A stretch of DNA of 64,000 bases, from the NCBI RefSeq assembly GCF_021130785.1, contig NC_060207.1:4911001-4975000 (forward strand), given 5' to 3'. The notes under the pieces are model-generated. The model saw only the letters and a program-made list of their open reading frames with translations, was not told the origin of the DNA and made no database searches. This DNA comes from Homalodisca vitripennis (lineage: Eukaryota > Arthropoda > Insecta > Hemiptera > Cicadellidae). The position numbers and the translations under genes were made by a program. Positions 23,716 to 36,150 of the stretch are shown here, one piece after another; within the stretch, counting starts at the first letter, position 1; the number at the start of each line of letters is the position of its first letter.

Positions 23716-24682
23716 ATGGTTAAAAATGTATTGAACTTGATTAAAAGCACGATTTATTATATTCTTTTTTTCAATATTAAGTTTTTTTTAAATCATGTAA
23801 TGTTTTATAAACCTTATACAGACATTTACGAGCACGCCAGGCCGCAATCCTGTGTTCAGCTACAGCAACCGAACACATCGATCGTCATCATTGCAAATTA
23901 TCAACTTGTTTGTTTGCACTTTGTAAAATATGTATCTGTTAATTTTAAATGTAATAACAATGTCACTTGAAATGTAAATAAAAAAGTTTTGACTGCTACA
24001 ACACTATTTTATATTCCACTGTAATTGAGTTCTTTTTATAAAGACAGTTCTTACATAATACAATAGTCCTTTTTGGATTCTTCTCTAATTTAGGTAGCAG
24101 TGCTTTCGATACAAATATCCAGCAAAGAATAATTACTATTAATAACGTCCTTTCCAATAAATGTGTATATTTTTGTTTATTTCATTATAATAGTGCAATT
24201 CCCTCATAACAGACTTTTGCATTTATTCATTATAAAATAGACGAAGCACCACGATTCAAAAATTCATGGAATGTGGGCATTAGAAATATGTAAACATGAG
24301 GTTATTGAACTGCCAAAATGTTTACCTGATCCAAACCAAAATTAATATGGAGTACTACCCACAAGCGTTGGTTAACATCATAATAATATAGTGGTTCTTA
24401 ATTAAGCTATATTTTTGTCTTTTACTGAACAGTACAAAATAGTACTGAACAAAATAGTAAGCACTTCTATTGCTTATCTTAACTGTAAACACTAAAAAGT
24501 TTTTATTCTTAAACATTGTTTATTAGGTATACATTTACTCCGCTAAATTTCACATTAGTGCCCTATTGCCTTGAACGAGAAGAGGCTTTTAGGTTAAAGG
24601 TTTTATATTAGGATATTTCAAACAAATCAGTTTCTTTTAAGATATATTAGGTATATCTTAAAAAATAAATTGTTTTAAAATA
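23716..24682. other. AT-rich sequence without recognisable gene
   Basis: Chance frames only. Confidence 0.45.
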
Positions 24683-24684
24683 TA

Positions 24685-24894
24685 CAGGGTGAGACATAAG
24701 TTAGGATACATTAGTTGGCTATCATTTGAAAAATGTAGCAAAATCCGAGATAGTCAATTTTAAGATGCTTGCTGCTGTTACCACAGATCATAAAAGTTGC
24801 CCTCCCCCCAATAGGGACACCATACCATACGAAATTAGTATTTCCCGGATCGTTCGGCTTTATAGGGGTGTGTCCAGACGTTTGCCCTTCCCTG
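24685..24894. mobile_element. MITE-like element, 210 bp, ITm type
   Basis: Begins CAGGGTGAGACATAAGT and ends, reverse complemented, CAGGGAAGGGCAAACGT; about 11 of 17 end positions match. TA flanks both sides (24683-24684, 24895-24896). No coding capacity. The CAGGGTG start resembles ends of Tc1/mariner elements, including the one at 7450. Confidence 0.6.
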
Positions 24895-25970
24895 TATATT
24901 AAAACCCATTAGATATTACATACGTGACATACTTAGTTAAAATAATTGATTAAAGTAGATTTATTAAAGTTACAAGTTGATCCACAAAGTACTATGGCGA
25001 AAGTATATAGATATAGCTATTATCTCATTAATATTGACACCTGTATGATTTGTTTAAATTTAATACACTACTTGGGTAGGTTACACAAATTCATATAAAA
25101 ATACTGAAATGGTTAATTTGTTAGTAACTATTGTTTACTATGCATTATCATAAATCAAAAGATATTGTGCGTTCAGATTGAATTACTACAATTACCCATA
25201 TTTTATAATACAACTCCATTTATAAATATTACAAATAATTTTATATCTTTGAAAAGAAACATAATGACTACAGCTTTCCTTTCACAACATTAAAATGTAG
25301 AACCATTATAGGAATATAATGAGTCTAAGATTCCGGCAATTGTATATTCAGTAAGTAAGGAACAGTTTGATAATGAGCATGTTTACCGGTTTATGGTATC
25401 CATTGTTACTTTTGAGATGAAAAGTTAAAAATCAAATGTTTTGTGTATACATGTTTATATGATAAATAATATAATAGTTTAAATGTTTTCATATGTATTT
25501 TTACGTTGAAATTTCATTTTAAAGCATTGTCCTAATGAAATAGATAAACATAGTAACATTTATTGATTAAAAGATGCCATTTTAAAATGAGAATATTTTA
25601 GTTTCTGAAGTGCTTCAAATTTAAAATCTACCCGCTTAACAAAAGTTACCCGCTATACCTGTAAGGGAAACAATATTGGTTTAACTTATTTTTTTTTATA
25701 CAATTTAATCGTGTTATTGTTAAACCCGGTGAAGGGAAAAAGATAAAACCATGAAATATAGAAAAAGAAATATCTCAGAGGAAAGGTCTCAAAAGTTTAC
25801 AAGTTTTTTGTATTATAAGCCAGGCAAAAGTGAAACCGGAAACAATCAATAATCATAAATGACGTACTGGTGTACTGGTACACGTATATTGACGTACTGG
25901 TACACAGTAGGAGTACGTCATATCTCGTGTCGCGTAACAGACTTCACGGAGATCGCGAGTAACATTTCAG
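24895..25970. other. AT-rich sequence; local GTACTGGT reiteration
   Basis: Nothing coding. At about 25861-25920 the short words GACGTACTGGT and ACGTACTGGTACAC recur several times. Confidence 0.4.
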
Positions 25971-26032
25971 ATATATAACTCATTTCATTCCCGAGATATC
26001 TTGCGGGCAGACATACAGACACACACGGGAGA
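25971..26032 (+). repeat. Dispersed repeat family, fragment
   Basis: CATTCCCGAGATATCTTGCG followed by GGCAGACATACAGACACACA; matches the central box of the family. Confidence 0.5.
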
Positions 26033-26265
26033 AATTGGCACATGCACCGAAGTCGGTGCATGTAGAAAATATAGATAAACTAAAAATCAAATATTCTCAC
26101 CGACTTGAATGTATGCTCTATTACATTATGGTTTACTCAAATAATCTTCAAATCTCGTATGATTGTCCTCAATTTATTTATATACAATCCGTTATTTTCT
26201 CGTTTCAGTAATAGAAAGTTTTTATATTAGGTTTACCTATTTAACTATAAGACAAATGTAAAAGT

Positions 26266-26435
26266 TTTCGCTAACACTCAGCCAAAACACATGGAAAAAA
26301 ACATGCATCAGTATTCCTTGTATTTAAATTAAGCTTCATGCAAAATTCGTTTTTTGAGATAGTGTAATAGACAGACAGAAAAAAGATATTCTTCCAGCCC
26401 CAGAATTACAGTCTTTGCTAAAGCTCAGCCAATAA
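26266..26435 (+). repeat. Dispersed repeat family, two end boxes around a central box
   Basis: TTCGCTAACACTCAGCCAAA at 26267, then GCTTCATGCAAAATTCG, TTTTTTGAGATAGTGTAATA and GACAGACAGAAA, then TTTGCTAAAGCTCAGCCAAT near 26414-26433. Confidence 0.6.
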
Positions 26436-26593
26436 TTCCTGTGGTATATCACTATTGGAATAAGATTATACGGAGTTTGTGACTAAGAAGAATCAGAGGT
26501 AAGGAAGTAAAGTTTTCTTGGAAATGTTCGCTTGACTGAGAAATGTCTTGAGGGGATTTTGTCTGTTCAACAATATTGTAAGGAGTGATGAAA

Positions 26594-27240
26594 GCACGAA
26601 TACGTCAAGAAGCTTAGGTTTTGTTCTGCAATATTGGCTTGGTTGTATGTTGCCATTTCACCGCTGAATGCAAGCGTTACTGTATACGAGAACACATCAA
26701 TAGCACGAATACCTTGAGCAGCTTACGTTTCGTTTTGCAATGTTGGCTTGGTTGAGTGTTGCCATTTCACCGCTGAATGCAAGCGTTACTGTATACGAGA
26801 ACACATCAATAGCACGAATACCTCAAGCAGCTTACGTTTCGTTCTGCAATGTTGGTTTGGTTGTATGTTGCCATTTCACCGCTGAATGCAAGCGTTACTG
26901 TATACGAGAACACATCAATAGCACGAATACCTCGAGCAGCTTACGTTTCGTTCTGCAATGTTGGTTTGGTTGTATGTTGCCATTTCACCGCTGAATGCAA
27001 GCGTTACTGTATACGAGAACACATCAATAGCACGAATACCTCAAGCAGCTTACGTTTCGTTCTGCAATGTTGGTTTGGTTGTATGTTGCCATTTCACCGC
27101 TGAATGCAAGCGTTACTGTATACGAGAACACATCAATAGCACGAATACCTCAAGCAGCTTACGTTTCGTTCTGCAATGTTGGTTTGGTTGTATTTTGCCA
27201 TTTCATCGTTGAATGCAAGTATAACTGTACGTGAATGCAA
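26594..27240. repeat. 109-bp tandem array, about 6 copies
   Basis: Unit contains TTGCCATTTCACCGCTGAAT, GCAAGCGTTACTGTATACGA and AGCAGCTTACGTTTCGTTCT. Because 109 is not a multiple of three and no frame of the unit has a stop for long, each repeat gives an 84-codon open frame shifted by one base from the next (starts 26740, 26849, 26958). These are artefacts of the period and not genes. Confidence 0.96.
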
Positions 27241-27276
27241 GTATAACTGTACGTGAATGCAAGTATAACTGTACGT
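27211..27276. repeat. 22-bp tandem triplication at the array edge
   Basis: GAATGCAAGTATAACTGTAC plus GT repeated at 27211, 27233 and 27255. It is a variant of the GAATGCAAGCGTTACTGTAT piece of the 109-bp unit, so a sub-segment was locally re-amplified. Confidence 0.9.
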
Positions 27277-28828
27277 GAAAACACAACAAAACATTAGTTC
27301 TGTGGAATATTTGGTAGTTAGTCCAGTCAATCGTGTATTTATATCATACAGCACAGATTTGTATAAAACATTGAATTTAGATTCTACTTTTCTCTATTTC
27401 AAAGTCTACTCTGTACCGGGGAATTCCACCCCTTCTCGTGGATGAGTAATATTTCATTGACAATAGGTGCGGAAATTGATAAATTGACTAATTATAAGCA
27501 ACCTTTGTTTCATGAATGTTTTTTCTGAAAGCCAATACTTTTCGATTTAATCGCGAGTGAAATTGTTTTGTACGTTTTCTGAAGGTTTTCACGGATAGCT
27601 CGAAAATTATGCATATAATTGCAAAACCTGTGAAGAGCAAAACTAAAGCTATAAAAAACAAAAATACATCGTGTATTTATAATACATCTAGTCCCAATAA
27701 AAAACGGAATTATTGCTTGTTGTAAGTTTATTGGTATTTTAAAACGGTAAAATAGAAAGTTTCTACATAAATAATTAGAACAGTTCCTAGCATTATAACT
27801 AAGCGAGTTAGAGAATGAAAATCTCACCCTCTCTTCCACCCCCTAAAAAGATTGTTGCCACTTAAAATTAACTTTATTTATGTTCTTACAAAAAGTTGTT
27901 GGTGTTTGACCGGTTTAAAGTACTTATTTCCTAAACAAATTGAGCTTGAAGTGAGAAAATAATTGTCTTAATTTTGTAAGAAATCATTTTTTTCAAAATA
28001 ACTCAAACACTTTTAACGATACGAAAAATTTGGTATAGTACAATATTGTAGGGTTTTCTTTTCTGAAAACTTTGGCGTTTTATTGTTTTCGTAGGGTAAA
28101 AATTAAGTAAGATATGACCAGTTTGCGTTCGTTCACGCAAAGTACCTTTTTTGAGCCTTTTTAGCATACATTTTTTAAATAAGATCAGAGAAAAAAAAAT
28201 TACTTAAATAATTATATAGCTCTTACAAACGCTACAAATGCTTTTTTGACGGACTTGATTAGTTAAAAAATAAGCGAGTTATTTGGGAATAAACCAAAAT
28301 CCCATTTTTTGTAGAAGTTAGAACACTGCATATTAGTATATTGATGAATACACATATTGGCTATATTTAGGCTTAGTTGGACTATCACTTATATACAGAG
28401 TGTCCTACAAGTAACCCGACGTACTTCTCAGGTAGTTTCCTCTCATAAAGATAATGAAAATAGTTTGTATAAACATATGACCGGAAAGATTTCGTAAAAT
28501 ATTCTGGAAAAATAACGGAAATGAAGCGAAACTGACGTTTTCATGGCACAAAGGTAGGTGTTAAATGTCTCGGGTTTTGTGTAAAATAAACTTAAACATT
28601 CAACAAAATACATCCCAGACCTGTAAGACCAACCATATCTGAGATATCAAACAAAATGTGCAAAATTTGGTCACGAAAAACCGGCTTTGTTTTGATTTGA
28701 AGTACATTTACTTCACTAAATGAGTAATAAACATGCAAAACTTATTAAACGAAAGTTGTAGATAGTTAAATTCTAAAGAGAATTTTGTAAAATATGTCAA
28801 TAATAAACAAACACAATGACCATTAGTT
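27277..28828. other. AT-rich sequence with a possible element end
   Basis: No gene. At 28394 TATACAGAGTGTCCTACAAG looks like the start of a Tc1/mariner-type inverted repeat, but I find no matching partner. A 109-codon minus-strand frame at 27510-27839 has no domain I recognise. Confidence 0.35.
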
Positions 28829-28900
28829 GGCGGAGCAAGTACTTTTTGCGATTCAATGTTTATTGAAATTAAATAAGGCTATTGCCATTTATACAATTTA

Positions 28901-28943
<43 letters not shown>
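28829..28943 (+). repeat. tRNA-like repeat family, 3' fragment with (TA)n tail
   Basis: Starts GGCGGAGCAAGTACTTTTTG, the very end of the tRNA-like head, continues through the conserved tail (GCGATTCAATGTTTATTG, ATTGCCATTTATACAATTTA) and ends in (TA)n at about 28903-28941. It shows that the tail plus (TA)n is the natural 3' end of the family. Confidence 0.85.
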
Positions 28944-28944
<1 letters not shown>

Positions 28945-29029
28945 GTATATCGACGTTAATTTGAAAATTATTACATCCTCGAATTATGAATTTCTTCGAA
29001 TGGGCGTACTTCTCACCCCCGAATAAATC

Positions 29030-29425
29030 AAAATAAGCCCCCAGCACAAGGTCAACTTTTAATTAGAGTGTAAATAGAAGCTAAATCCAAATTTCTATGC
29101 AAATAGATACTGTTTAATCAGTTAAATAACAGCTTAATAACATTTTTATTATTATTTTTTAATGGTTTGTGTCATAAGTGGTTACTGTTACGCGCCGAAA
29201 CTGATTAATGAATCATAAATTATGTTATAAATTGTCAATTGACGTTCATTTAACTGATATAAGTAGGAATTCAATTTATTACATGTTCCAATCTAAATTT
29301 GTTTAATTTTATTATATTGGTGTAGTTTTAACCCTTAAAAAGAGCCACCTTCAGCACAAGGTAGATTTTTTAATAAAGGGTACGTAAAACCTAAATCCAA
29401 ATTTTCATACAAATCGATGCTGTAT
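29030..29425. repeat. Two diverged copies of a short repeat, about 300 bp apart
   Basis: CAGCACAAGGT, CTAAATCCAAATTT, and GCAAATAGATACTGT or a close variant occur in the same order at about 29041-29115 and 29351-29415. Between and around them the DNA is AT-rich. Confidence 0.5.
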
Positions 29426-32018
29426 GGGATAAATTACAAAGTTTACATTTTTTTACCGTCATTGACTGGACTAAGTATACTATCATAAAAGTGCATTGTG
29501 TTTAACTTACAATTTTAACCTATTAATATTATAAATGCAATAGTTTGTGAAGCCTGATGTTTGGTTATTTAGACATCTTTTGTTTGGAAGTTGGTATGTT
29601 TGACACTCAAAGTCTAGTGACAAATTTTAGAAAAAATTTGACATGTTTATTTGATTAGATATGAGGAATATAGAAATATTTTCTTTCCAAAATACAACTT
29701 ATTGTCAAGTATTCATTTCAGAATTTCATATTTTTACGAGCAATATACCATATGTCATAGTGTGTTGCAAAAAGATAGTATTTTCTTCATTGTAAATGTC
29801 TGCAGTGACGAATTTAAACCACTTAGTTTATTTTAGATCTCGAAATTAGTTTCCTTTGACATTGTGGGGCGGCATTTTTACTACTCTTAAAGGAACAAAA
29901 ACGGGCAGACCGGACAGTAACACAACAACATTCTGTGACTACAATTTCTTCACTTTCCGTTTTCAGGGCCTCAAATAGTGTTCTTTAACTTTAAGTCCAA
30001 TTATTATAAAATAGAACAAATAAGAATATCTTACAGTGACGACAATTTATCTCGAGTTATTTATCAACGATATGCCTGTAATGTTCCAGTTGTTAGCACA
30101 AAATTGCGATCAAATCAGCGGGTATTTTTTTAGTTCTTTTTTAATACATAGGTACATTCTTTAATCCAACCTATGTATATAAATTTAAAGTCTATTTAAA
30201 GTCCAATTTCTGTAACTGAGCCTACAACATGTTCCAACAGAGATAAAGATAATTTAAAAAAAGAGCAATATTATTATGTATATAAAGTCAAATTAATATT
30301 TATTATTTTAATAATGAAAACTAACACTAATTGAAATAAAAGAGTGAATTTATAAATCCTTTTCGCCCAAGTGGTTAGTTGAAACAAGGGTTCAATTATT
30401 TGATTAACTATCACAGTTAGTCACACAAAGACAAACGCAGTTCTGAGGTTTGTGTGGAGACCGGTGACACAATGTATCACTGAAACTAAGGTTCAATGTT
30501 GGCGAATTTCCACAGGGAGGCCATTGTACTCACCCTTATCCCCAACTTCCACATGAGGTATTGCCAAACCTTAGTTTGGTTTGTTACAATTCTTTTGTGT
30601 TCACACGGATGTGAGTTAGTGTGCATATTTCAGCGATAATAGCGTCTCTACGTGACGTGACGTGATACACTTCCTTCCTGTCCGTATGGGAATGTTTGTT
30701 TCACCGATTCTCTTTACCACAATGTTTTGAAAATTGAACTTATGTTCCAACACATTAATAATTAAATACGGGCAAAATTAACAAAGATGAAAGATTATGA
30801 AATGTATATAATGTTTATTGGAAATCTCGCTAAAATGGCGGCCTAAATCTAAATTGTTAACTGTTTTTACAAAAACAACAATATAATTTATAAATACAAA
30901 ATTCATCTATTTATATAGTAAGGATTCTAACTGCAATGGGTTACCACAAAAATATAAAATACTTAAAAAGGCTCTCTTGAAATTTTATGTATGAACGATT
31001 ATGTGTGAAATGTTGCAAAATACAGTTTAATTTTCACTGAAAAAAATAAAAAAACATATATTTTTTTTAAACATGCGTTTAAAATAATAAAGACAGTGTC
31101 CATTTACTTACATACAGCTCATTGCTAAATTGATCAAATTCAAAGTAATCGTTTTGTATCTTGCATTAAAAAAATTGAAATTCATGCACAAACTTATAAT
31201 TCTTTACTTCATATATTACAAAAAAACTATCAAAGACTATCAAAAGTGTAAGCCATATCGCCATATTATGAATGGTTGTGTTGTAAGTAAGTTATAAGTT
31301 TTAAATTTAATAAAGTATTTTTTTAATTTTTGATCCAGGCACAAATAAATAAAAACTCGTTCCCTTATAATAGTAATTACAAATCCGGGCGATTTCCAAA
31401 GAGACAAATAATTGTATTTAAAACATTCCTTTTGTTTGTTAAAGCCAATGCTTAAGAAAACATTTGAAAAACATGTTTGAAAATCCTATTTTTTATTGCA
31501 ATGAAAATATTAGAATACCTATATTTTGAATGGAAATCAAAATCCAAACTGTTTTACAGCGATAAAGATGGATAATATTAATTTTATGACTCTTATGACT
31601 GATTAATCTAAATATGTAACCTATCGTAAATCCAAGAATTAAATAATTAATATCTGAGTTACCCCGTCATTAATTAATGTATATTTTGAGACCATTCATG
31701 CATATGGAGCATATGAAATGTCTGAAATCTTATTTTCATTTTATACCTTCCATCGTCAATAACAAACTGTACACAAAGAATTTCGGATGGAAATGTAATT
31801 TTACCTAGCCCACTTTAAAGTGTAATAGTTCTTAGTGATTACGTCAGTTTCAAAAATACGAGACAGTTTAACGTCATGGATAAGATCTTCCACTTGACGA
31901 ATAAATCTATGGATCAATTCTACAGATTTTGTCAATAAACTATAAGATATTGTATCGTATTGATTTAAAATCAATGATGTCAAATGTTATTTTATTTAGC
32001 CATTGATATAATTATAAC
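29426..32018. other. AT-rich gene-free stretch
   Basis: Chance frames only; at about 30420-30670 the sequence is slightly GC-richer but shows no gene. Confidence 0.45.
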
Positions 32019-32027
32019 ACCATCTAT

Positions 32028-34633
32028 GTTATGGCAGTTGCTGACCCGGATCGCGTTGTGCATCATGGACAATACCCTGCCCCTGGCCTTTCTCGACATG
32101 ACCTCATCTTCTGTGTTTACAGACTATCCATTCCTAAGGCGTGCCCCAAATTCGTATCCTTCAGAAATTACAAATATATTGATTCTGATGCTCTTCTCAA
32201 TTATGCGTGGGCTTTACCTTGGAATGAGGTAGTTCTAGCCCCCACTGTTGATCTTATGGTCAATAAATTTAGCTCTTTTGTTTCTTCACTTTGTAACCAG
32301 CACGCTCCACTGGTGACAAGGAGGGTTACTAGGCGGCCAGCTCCCAGGATCACAGATGTTATACGTAATTTGCAGGCTCAAAGAGATTCTGCATTTCGTA
32401 AAGCAAAACGTACTAAGTCACCTGCTGATTGGCTAATATATAAAAGACTAAGGAACAGAGTCAAGTAACAATTTCACAATGCCAAAATAAGATTTTACTA
32501 TCTACAATTTTCTGTTCAACAATCAACAAAATCGTTATGGAAAAAAGTAACAGAGCTTGGCATAGGTAAAGTTAACTCTGATAAGCCTATCTCAATTGAT
32601 CTAAATATAATCAATAACTACTTTGTGGATATCCCTATTGATCTATCCGGTGCCTGTGATTATACCAATGAGTTAAGTGTTGTTCCACTTAAACGTGCTC
32701 GGCATCAGTGCTCTTTTGCTAGTGTGACTGAGACTGACGTTATGAGTGCGATCTTGAGAATTTCTATTAACGCAGTTGGAACCGATAAAATACCTACGAA
32801 ATTGTTGAGATATATTCTTCCCGTAGTCGTTCCTACAGTATAATTACAAATATTTTTAACAGATCTCTTTCTTCTTCAATATTTCCGTCTGTTTGGAAAC
32901 TCGCTATTGTTCGCCCACTTCAAAAATGTTCATGTCCTGGTGACCCCTCAGATTTCAGACCTATTAGCATTCTATCAACTTTATCTAAATGCCTTGAGAG
33001 AGTGGTGCATCAACAAGTATGTTTCTTTCTCGAATCCAATAAAATTTTGTCCAACTTTTAATCAGGATTTCGTACTAATCACAGTACAACTAGTGCTCTT
33101 TTAAAAATACTGAAGATATACGTTCGGCAATGGACAAAAGGCTTGTTACTATTTTAACGCTTTTTGATTTTTCTAAGGCTTTTGACTGCGTTTACCACCC
33201 ATTGCTTCTTTTGAAATTGTCTAAAATCGGATTCTCTGATGGCTGTGTGGAGTGGTTTGGGTCGTACCGGTCAGGTCGTCAGCAGTGTGTTAGGTCCAAC
33301 GACAAAGACTCCTACTGGAAACCTGTGAATCGAGGGGTGCCACAGGGCTCTGTCCTTGGCCCTCTTCTTTTTTCAATTTACATCGACGATTTGACTGCTA
33401 TGATCAAACACTCATTTTTTCACCTGTATGCCGACGATTTACAAATTTACAGCCATTTTTCCATTTCAAACTATCCAAACATTGTTGCTGACATGAACAC
33501 TGACACTGACGCTATTGCAACGTGGACCTTCAAACACGGACTGAAACTTAACGAAAGGAAGACAAACTATTCTTATTGGAACTTCCAGACTTCTGAGCGG
33601 TATCAACTTGAACAACTCTCCTACACTCATATTGAACGGTCGTCCTCTTTCATACAGTGACAAGGTCAAAAATCTTGGACTGACTATTACAAAAACTCTT
33701 AGTTGGGCCGATAATGTTACTGAGACTTGTGGCAGGGTATTTGCTGGTATTCATAGTCAAGCAATTTGCTATTTATTTACCTTTGAATTTGAAAGTAATG
33801 CTAGTGGAGACCCTGATTTTCTGCCATTTCAATTACTGTAGCAAAGTTATAAATGACATAACGGTTGAGCTTTCGGACAGATTACAACGTGCTCAAAATT
33901 ATTGTGTTCGCTTTATCTTCAACCTCAGACGATATTACCATATAACACCCTTCATCAATCAGTTAAATCTGTTAAAGTTGAATCTACTCCGTCAGTTCCA
34001 CATCTCATAGCATGTTACATTCTATTTTGTATAACGAATATTCCCCTTCCTATATGTCTGAATGCTTTTCCTTTCATTTCTGATACAAGCAATTGGAATA
34101 CTCGCCTTGGAGCTCCTGGAGCACTGGAGCCTCTCTGTTATCTATTCCTGTTCATAGATCCTCTATTTACAGTAAATCATTCACAGTCTCTCTGCTTTTC
34201 GACTCTGGAATAACCTCCCGGATCATATCAGAGGTATTCGTAGTCGGGAACGGTTTCGGGGGATGCTTAGGGGCCATCTGTTTTGGGCCTCGTCGGGTTG
34301 ACGATATCGTGGCATAGGGTATGGGACGATGGCTTTGTATGAATGGTGATGGATTTTTAATGGTCTGTTAATTCCTTGTAAGTTTTACTCTATTTATTTA
34401 TTTTTAGTTTCATAGAGAACCTTTATTTAATTTTATTACTTTATATAAATAGAGATTATAATTTTTGATTGTAAAATAGTAATGTAAACAGTATTGTGGC
34501 TCTTGTTTTACAGTAATAGTAGAGTTTATTAATTTATGGTTAGGTGTAAGAGAGGACTTAATAGTCCTAACCTCGCCAATTGAATATGTTTTACGTTGTA
34601 TTCAATAAAGACATTTTTCATTTCATTTCATTT
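32028..34633 (+). mobile_element. 5'-truncated LINE (jockey/CR1-like) with 9-bp target duplication
   Basis: The element starts inside the end of the AP-endonuclease domain and ends with CAATAAAGACATTTTTC and a short CATTT repeat tail. ACCATCTAT flanks it on both sides (32019-32027 and 34634-34642), a convincing target-site duplication. Length 2606 bp. The truncated 5' end, 3' simple-repeat tail and duplication are what target-primed reverse transcription leaves. Confidence 0.92.
32031..34315 (+). pseudogene. Frame-broken LINE polyprotein: EN tail, RT, post-RT
   Basis: In order: endonuclease end (LSRHDLIFCVYRL) and the linker HAPLVTRRVTRRPAP up to a stop at 32466; pre-RT region at 32480-32842; RT fingers (SDFRPISILSTLSKCLERVV) after a frameshift near 32842; motif A FDFSKAFDCVYH near 33166; motif B RGVPQGSVLGPLLF near 33340; catalytic YADD at 33427-33438; then post-RT NLGLTITKTLSW (from about 33668) and the C-terminal LWNNLPDHIRG region near 34205, in changing frames. 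All main RT motifs are present, but at least one stop and several frameshifts make it non-functional. Confidence 0.92.
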
Positions 34634-34642
34634 ACCATCTAT

Positions 34643-36090
34643 TATACAAACTAAGACTTAAGCTTAAATATTCAGGTACACAACAAAAAAATATAATTAT
34701 ATAAAATTGACATTTAATTATGCTTGTATCGTTTAACATTTATTTAACTATGATACTAAGATAAAACGTTTCTTCAATAAGAAATGTTTTAGCAGGAAAT
34801 GAGTAGAAGTTTTAGATGAGACAACAGTCAGCTGATTACACAACATACTTCACTACTATTAGATGGAAGACAGTGTAATAAAGAGAGCCATCGATCCTGG
34901 TAAGTAGCTGTCAGGCTCTAAAGTCTTCTCTATTTATAGTAACACACATTTGGACATAGAGAGCAATCACGAAGATAAAATGAAGATCTCAAACTAATTA
35001 TCGAAGTACTATTTGTTTCCGTTTCCATGTAACACTTATTTGCAACGCGGAATTTGGAATGTAGAACAATAGTTTGGTATACCATGAAGTAAATTAAACT
35101 AGATGCACGCTTAGATACTCATAATAGAATAAAAAAAATATTACAAACAATAAAATTGTATCAAAAAAAGGAAATATAATCAAAATAATTACATTTTATC
35201 AAATATATTTTACATAACGTTTAAAGTTCCAGTTTTTGCAGCATAGTGAATACAAGTTTTGCAATAAATTTCTTCATATATAGTAGCTACTCAAGAATAA
35301 AAAGGTACCAAAGAAAATTGTTCAAGGTGTTCAACTTTGACTTTTTATATAATCGTACTCCCCTCAATATGCGGTTTCAGATAATTAACAATGTTATCCT
35401 TTGAATTCAATAAAGACTTTTCCTCCACCGCCTGGAGAAACCCCCTTAAAATACATAATATTTTACATGTGTATGATCAAAACAATTCTTATCTACCTTT
35501 TGCATTTTCTACTTATTATGAATTATTACTAATTAATAGCATAAAACAAAAGTAATTCATTAAATAACAGAGTTCTATGACAATGAAGCGTAAACTTCTC
35601 TAGTTTGTCAACGTTGTGAAATAAAACGCCAGGTCATTATATAACATTTTTCTAAATTGATGTCAAGGAATTTAATAACAGAGGGTAATACAAGGCCGAA
35701 ACATGCCCCTGATGTTCGTCGGGAATCCAGCATTAATAACGGCCACCTGTCGTCCAACTCGTACTTCATCGTTCCGGTGCTTAAGACATAGATCTCAGAA
35801 TTGTGTTGTGACAAGAATAATTTAATGTAATAACTGGTTAATCAATATTCTAAAACGGAAACTCTGGAAAACAACTCCTTGTGGAAAACTCATTAATGAT
35901 GATCTGTAGGGTCAACAGGACGATGGAGATTAACCATCGCCTAGTTATTTGTATAAAACATAACGTATCAATGATTGGAAATCTTTTTCTCTTTTACGTA
36001 AATAAAAATTGAAATTTTGACCCAAAATGGACCCCGGATGCCCCTTAAATACTGAGATATTAATTAGGGCATGCAGCTGTGTTATTAATA
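34643..36090. other. AT-rich sequence without recognisable gene
   Basis: Chance frames only. Confidence 0.45.
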
Positions 36091-36107
36091 ACTTCGCTTT
36101 AATTTCT

Positions 36108-36150
36108 TGGAACCTGAAGAAGTGGACAGATTTTAGTCTCGAAACGTTAT
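36108..36150 (+). ncRNA. Weak hammerhead-like / Penelope 3'-end-like motif
   Basis: CCTGAAGA followed by GTGGAC...GTCTC (possible short stem) and GAAACGTT. CUGANGA and GAAA in this order are the hammerhead core signature and such strings are frequent at Penelope-like 3' ends. Stem I is not evident, so this is a decayed remnant at best. Confidence 0.2.

Noticed and set aside
26740..27212. Three 84-codon frames with identical-looking proteins
   Set aside because: Consequence of the 109-bp period (3n+1) in a tandem array.
27510..27839. 109-codon minus-strand frame
   Set aside because: Biased, low-complexity composition and no recognisable motif; likely chance or repeat-derived.
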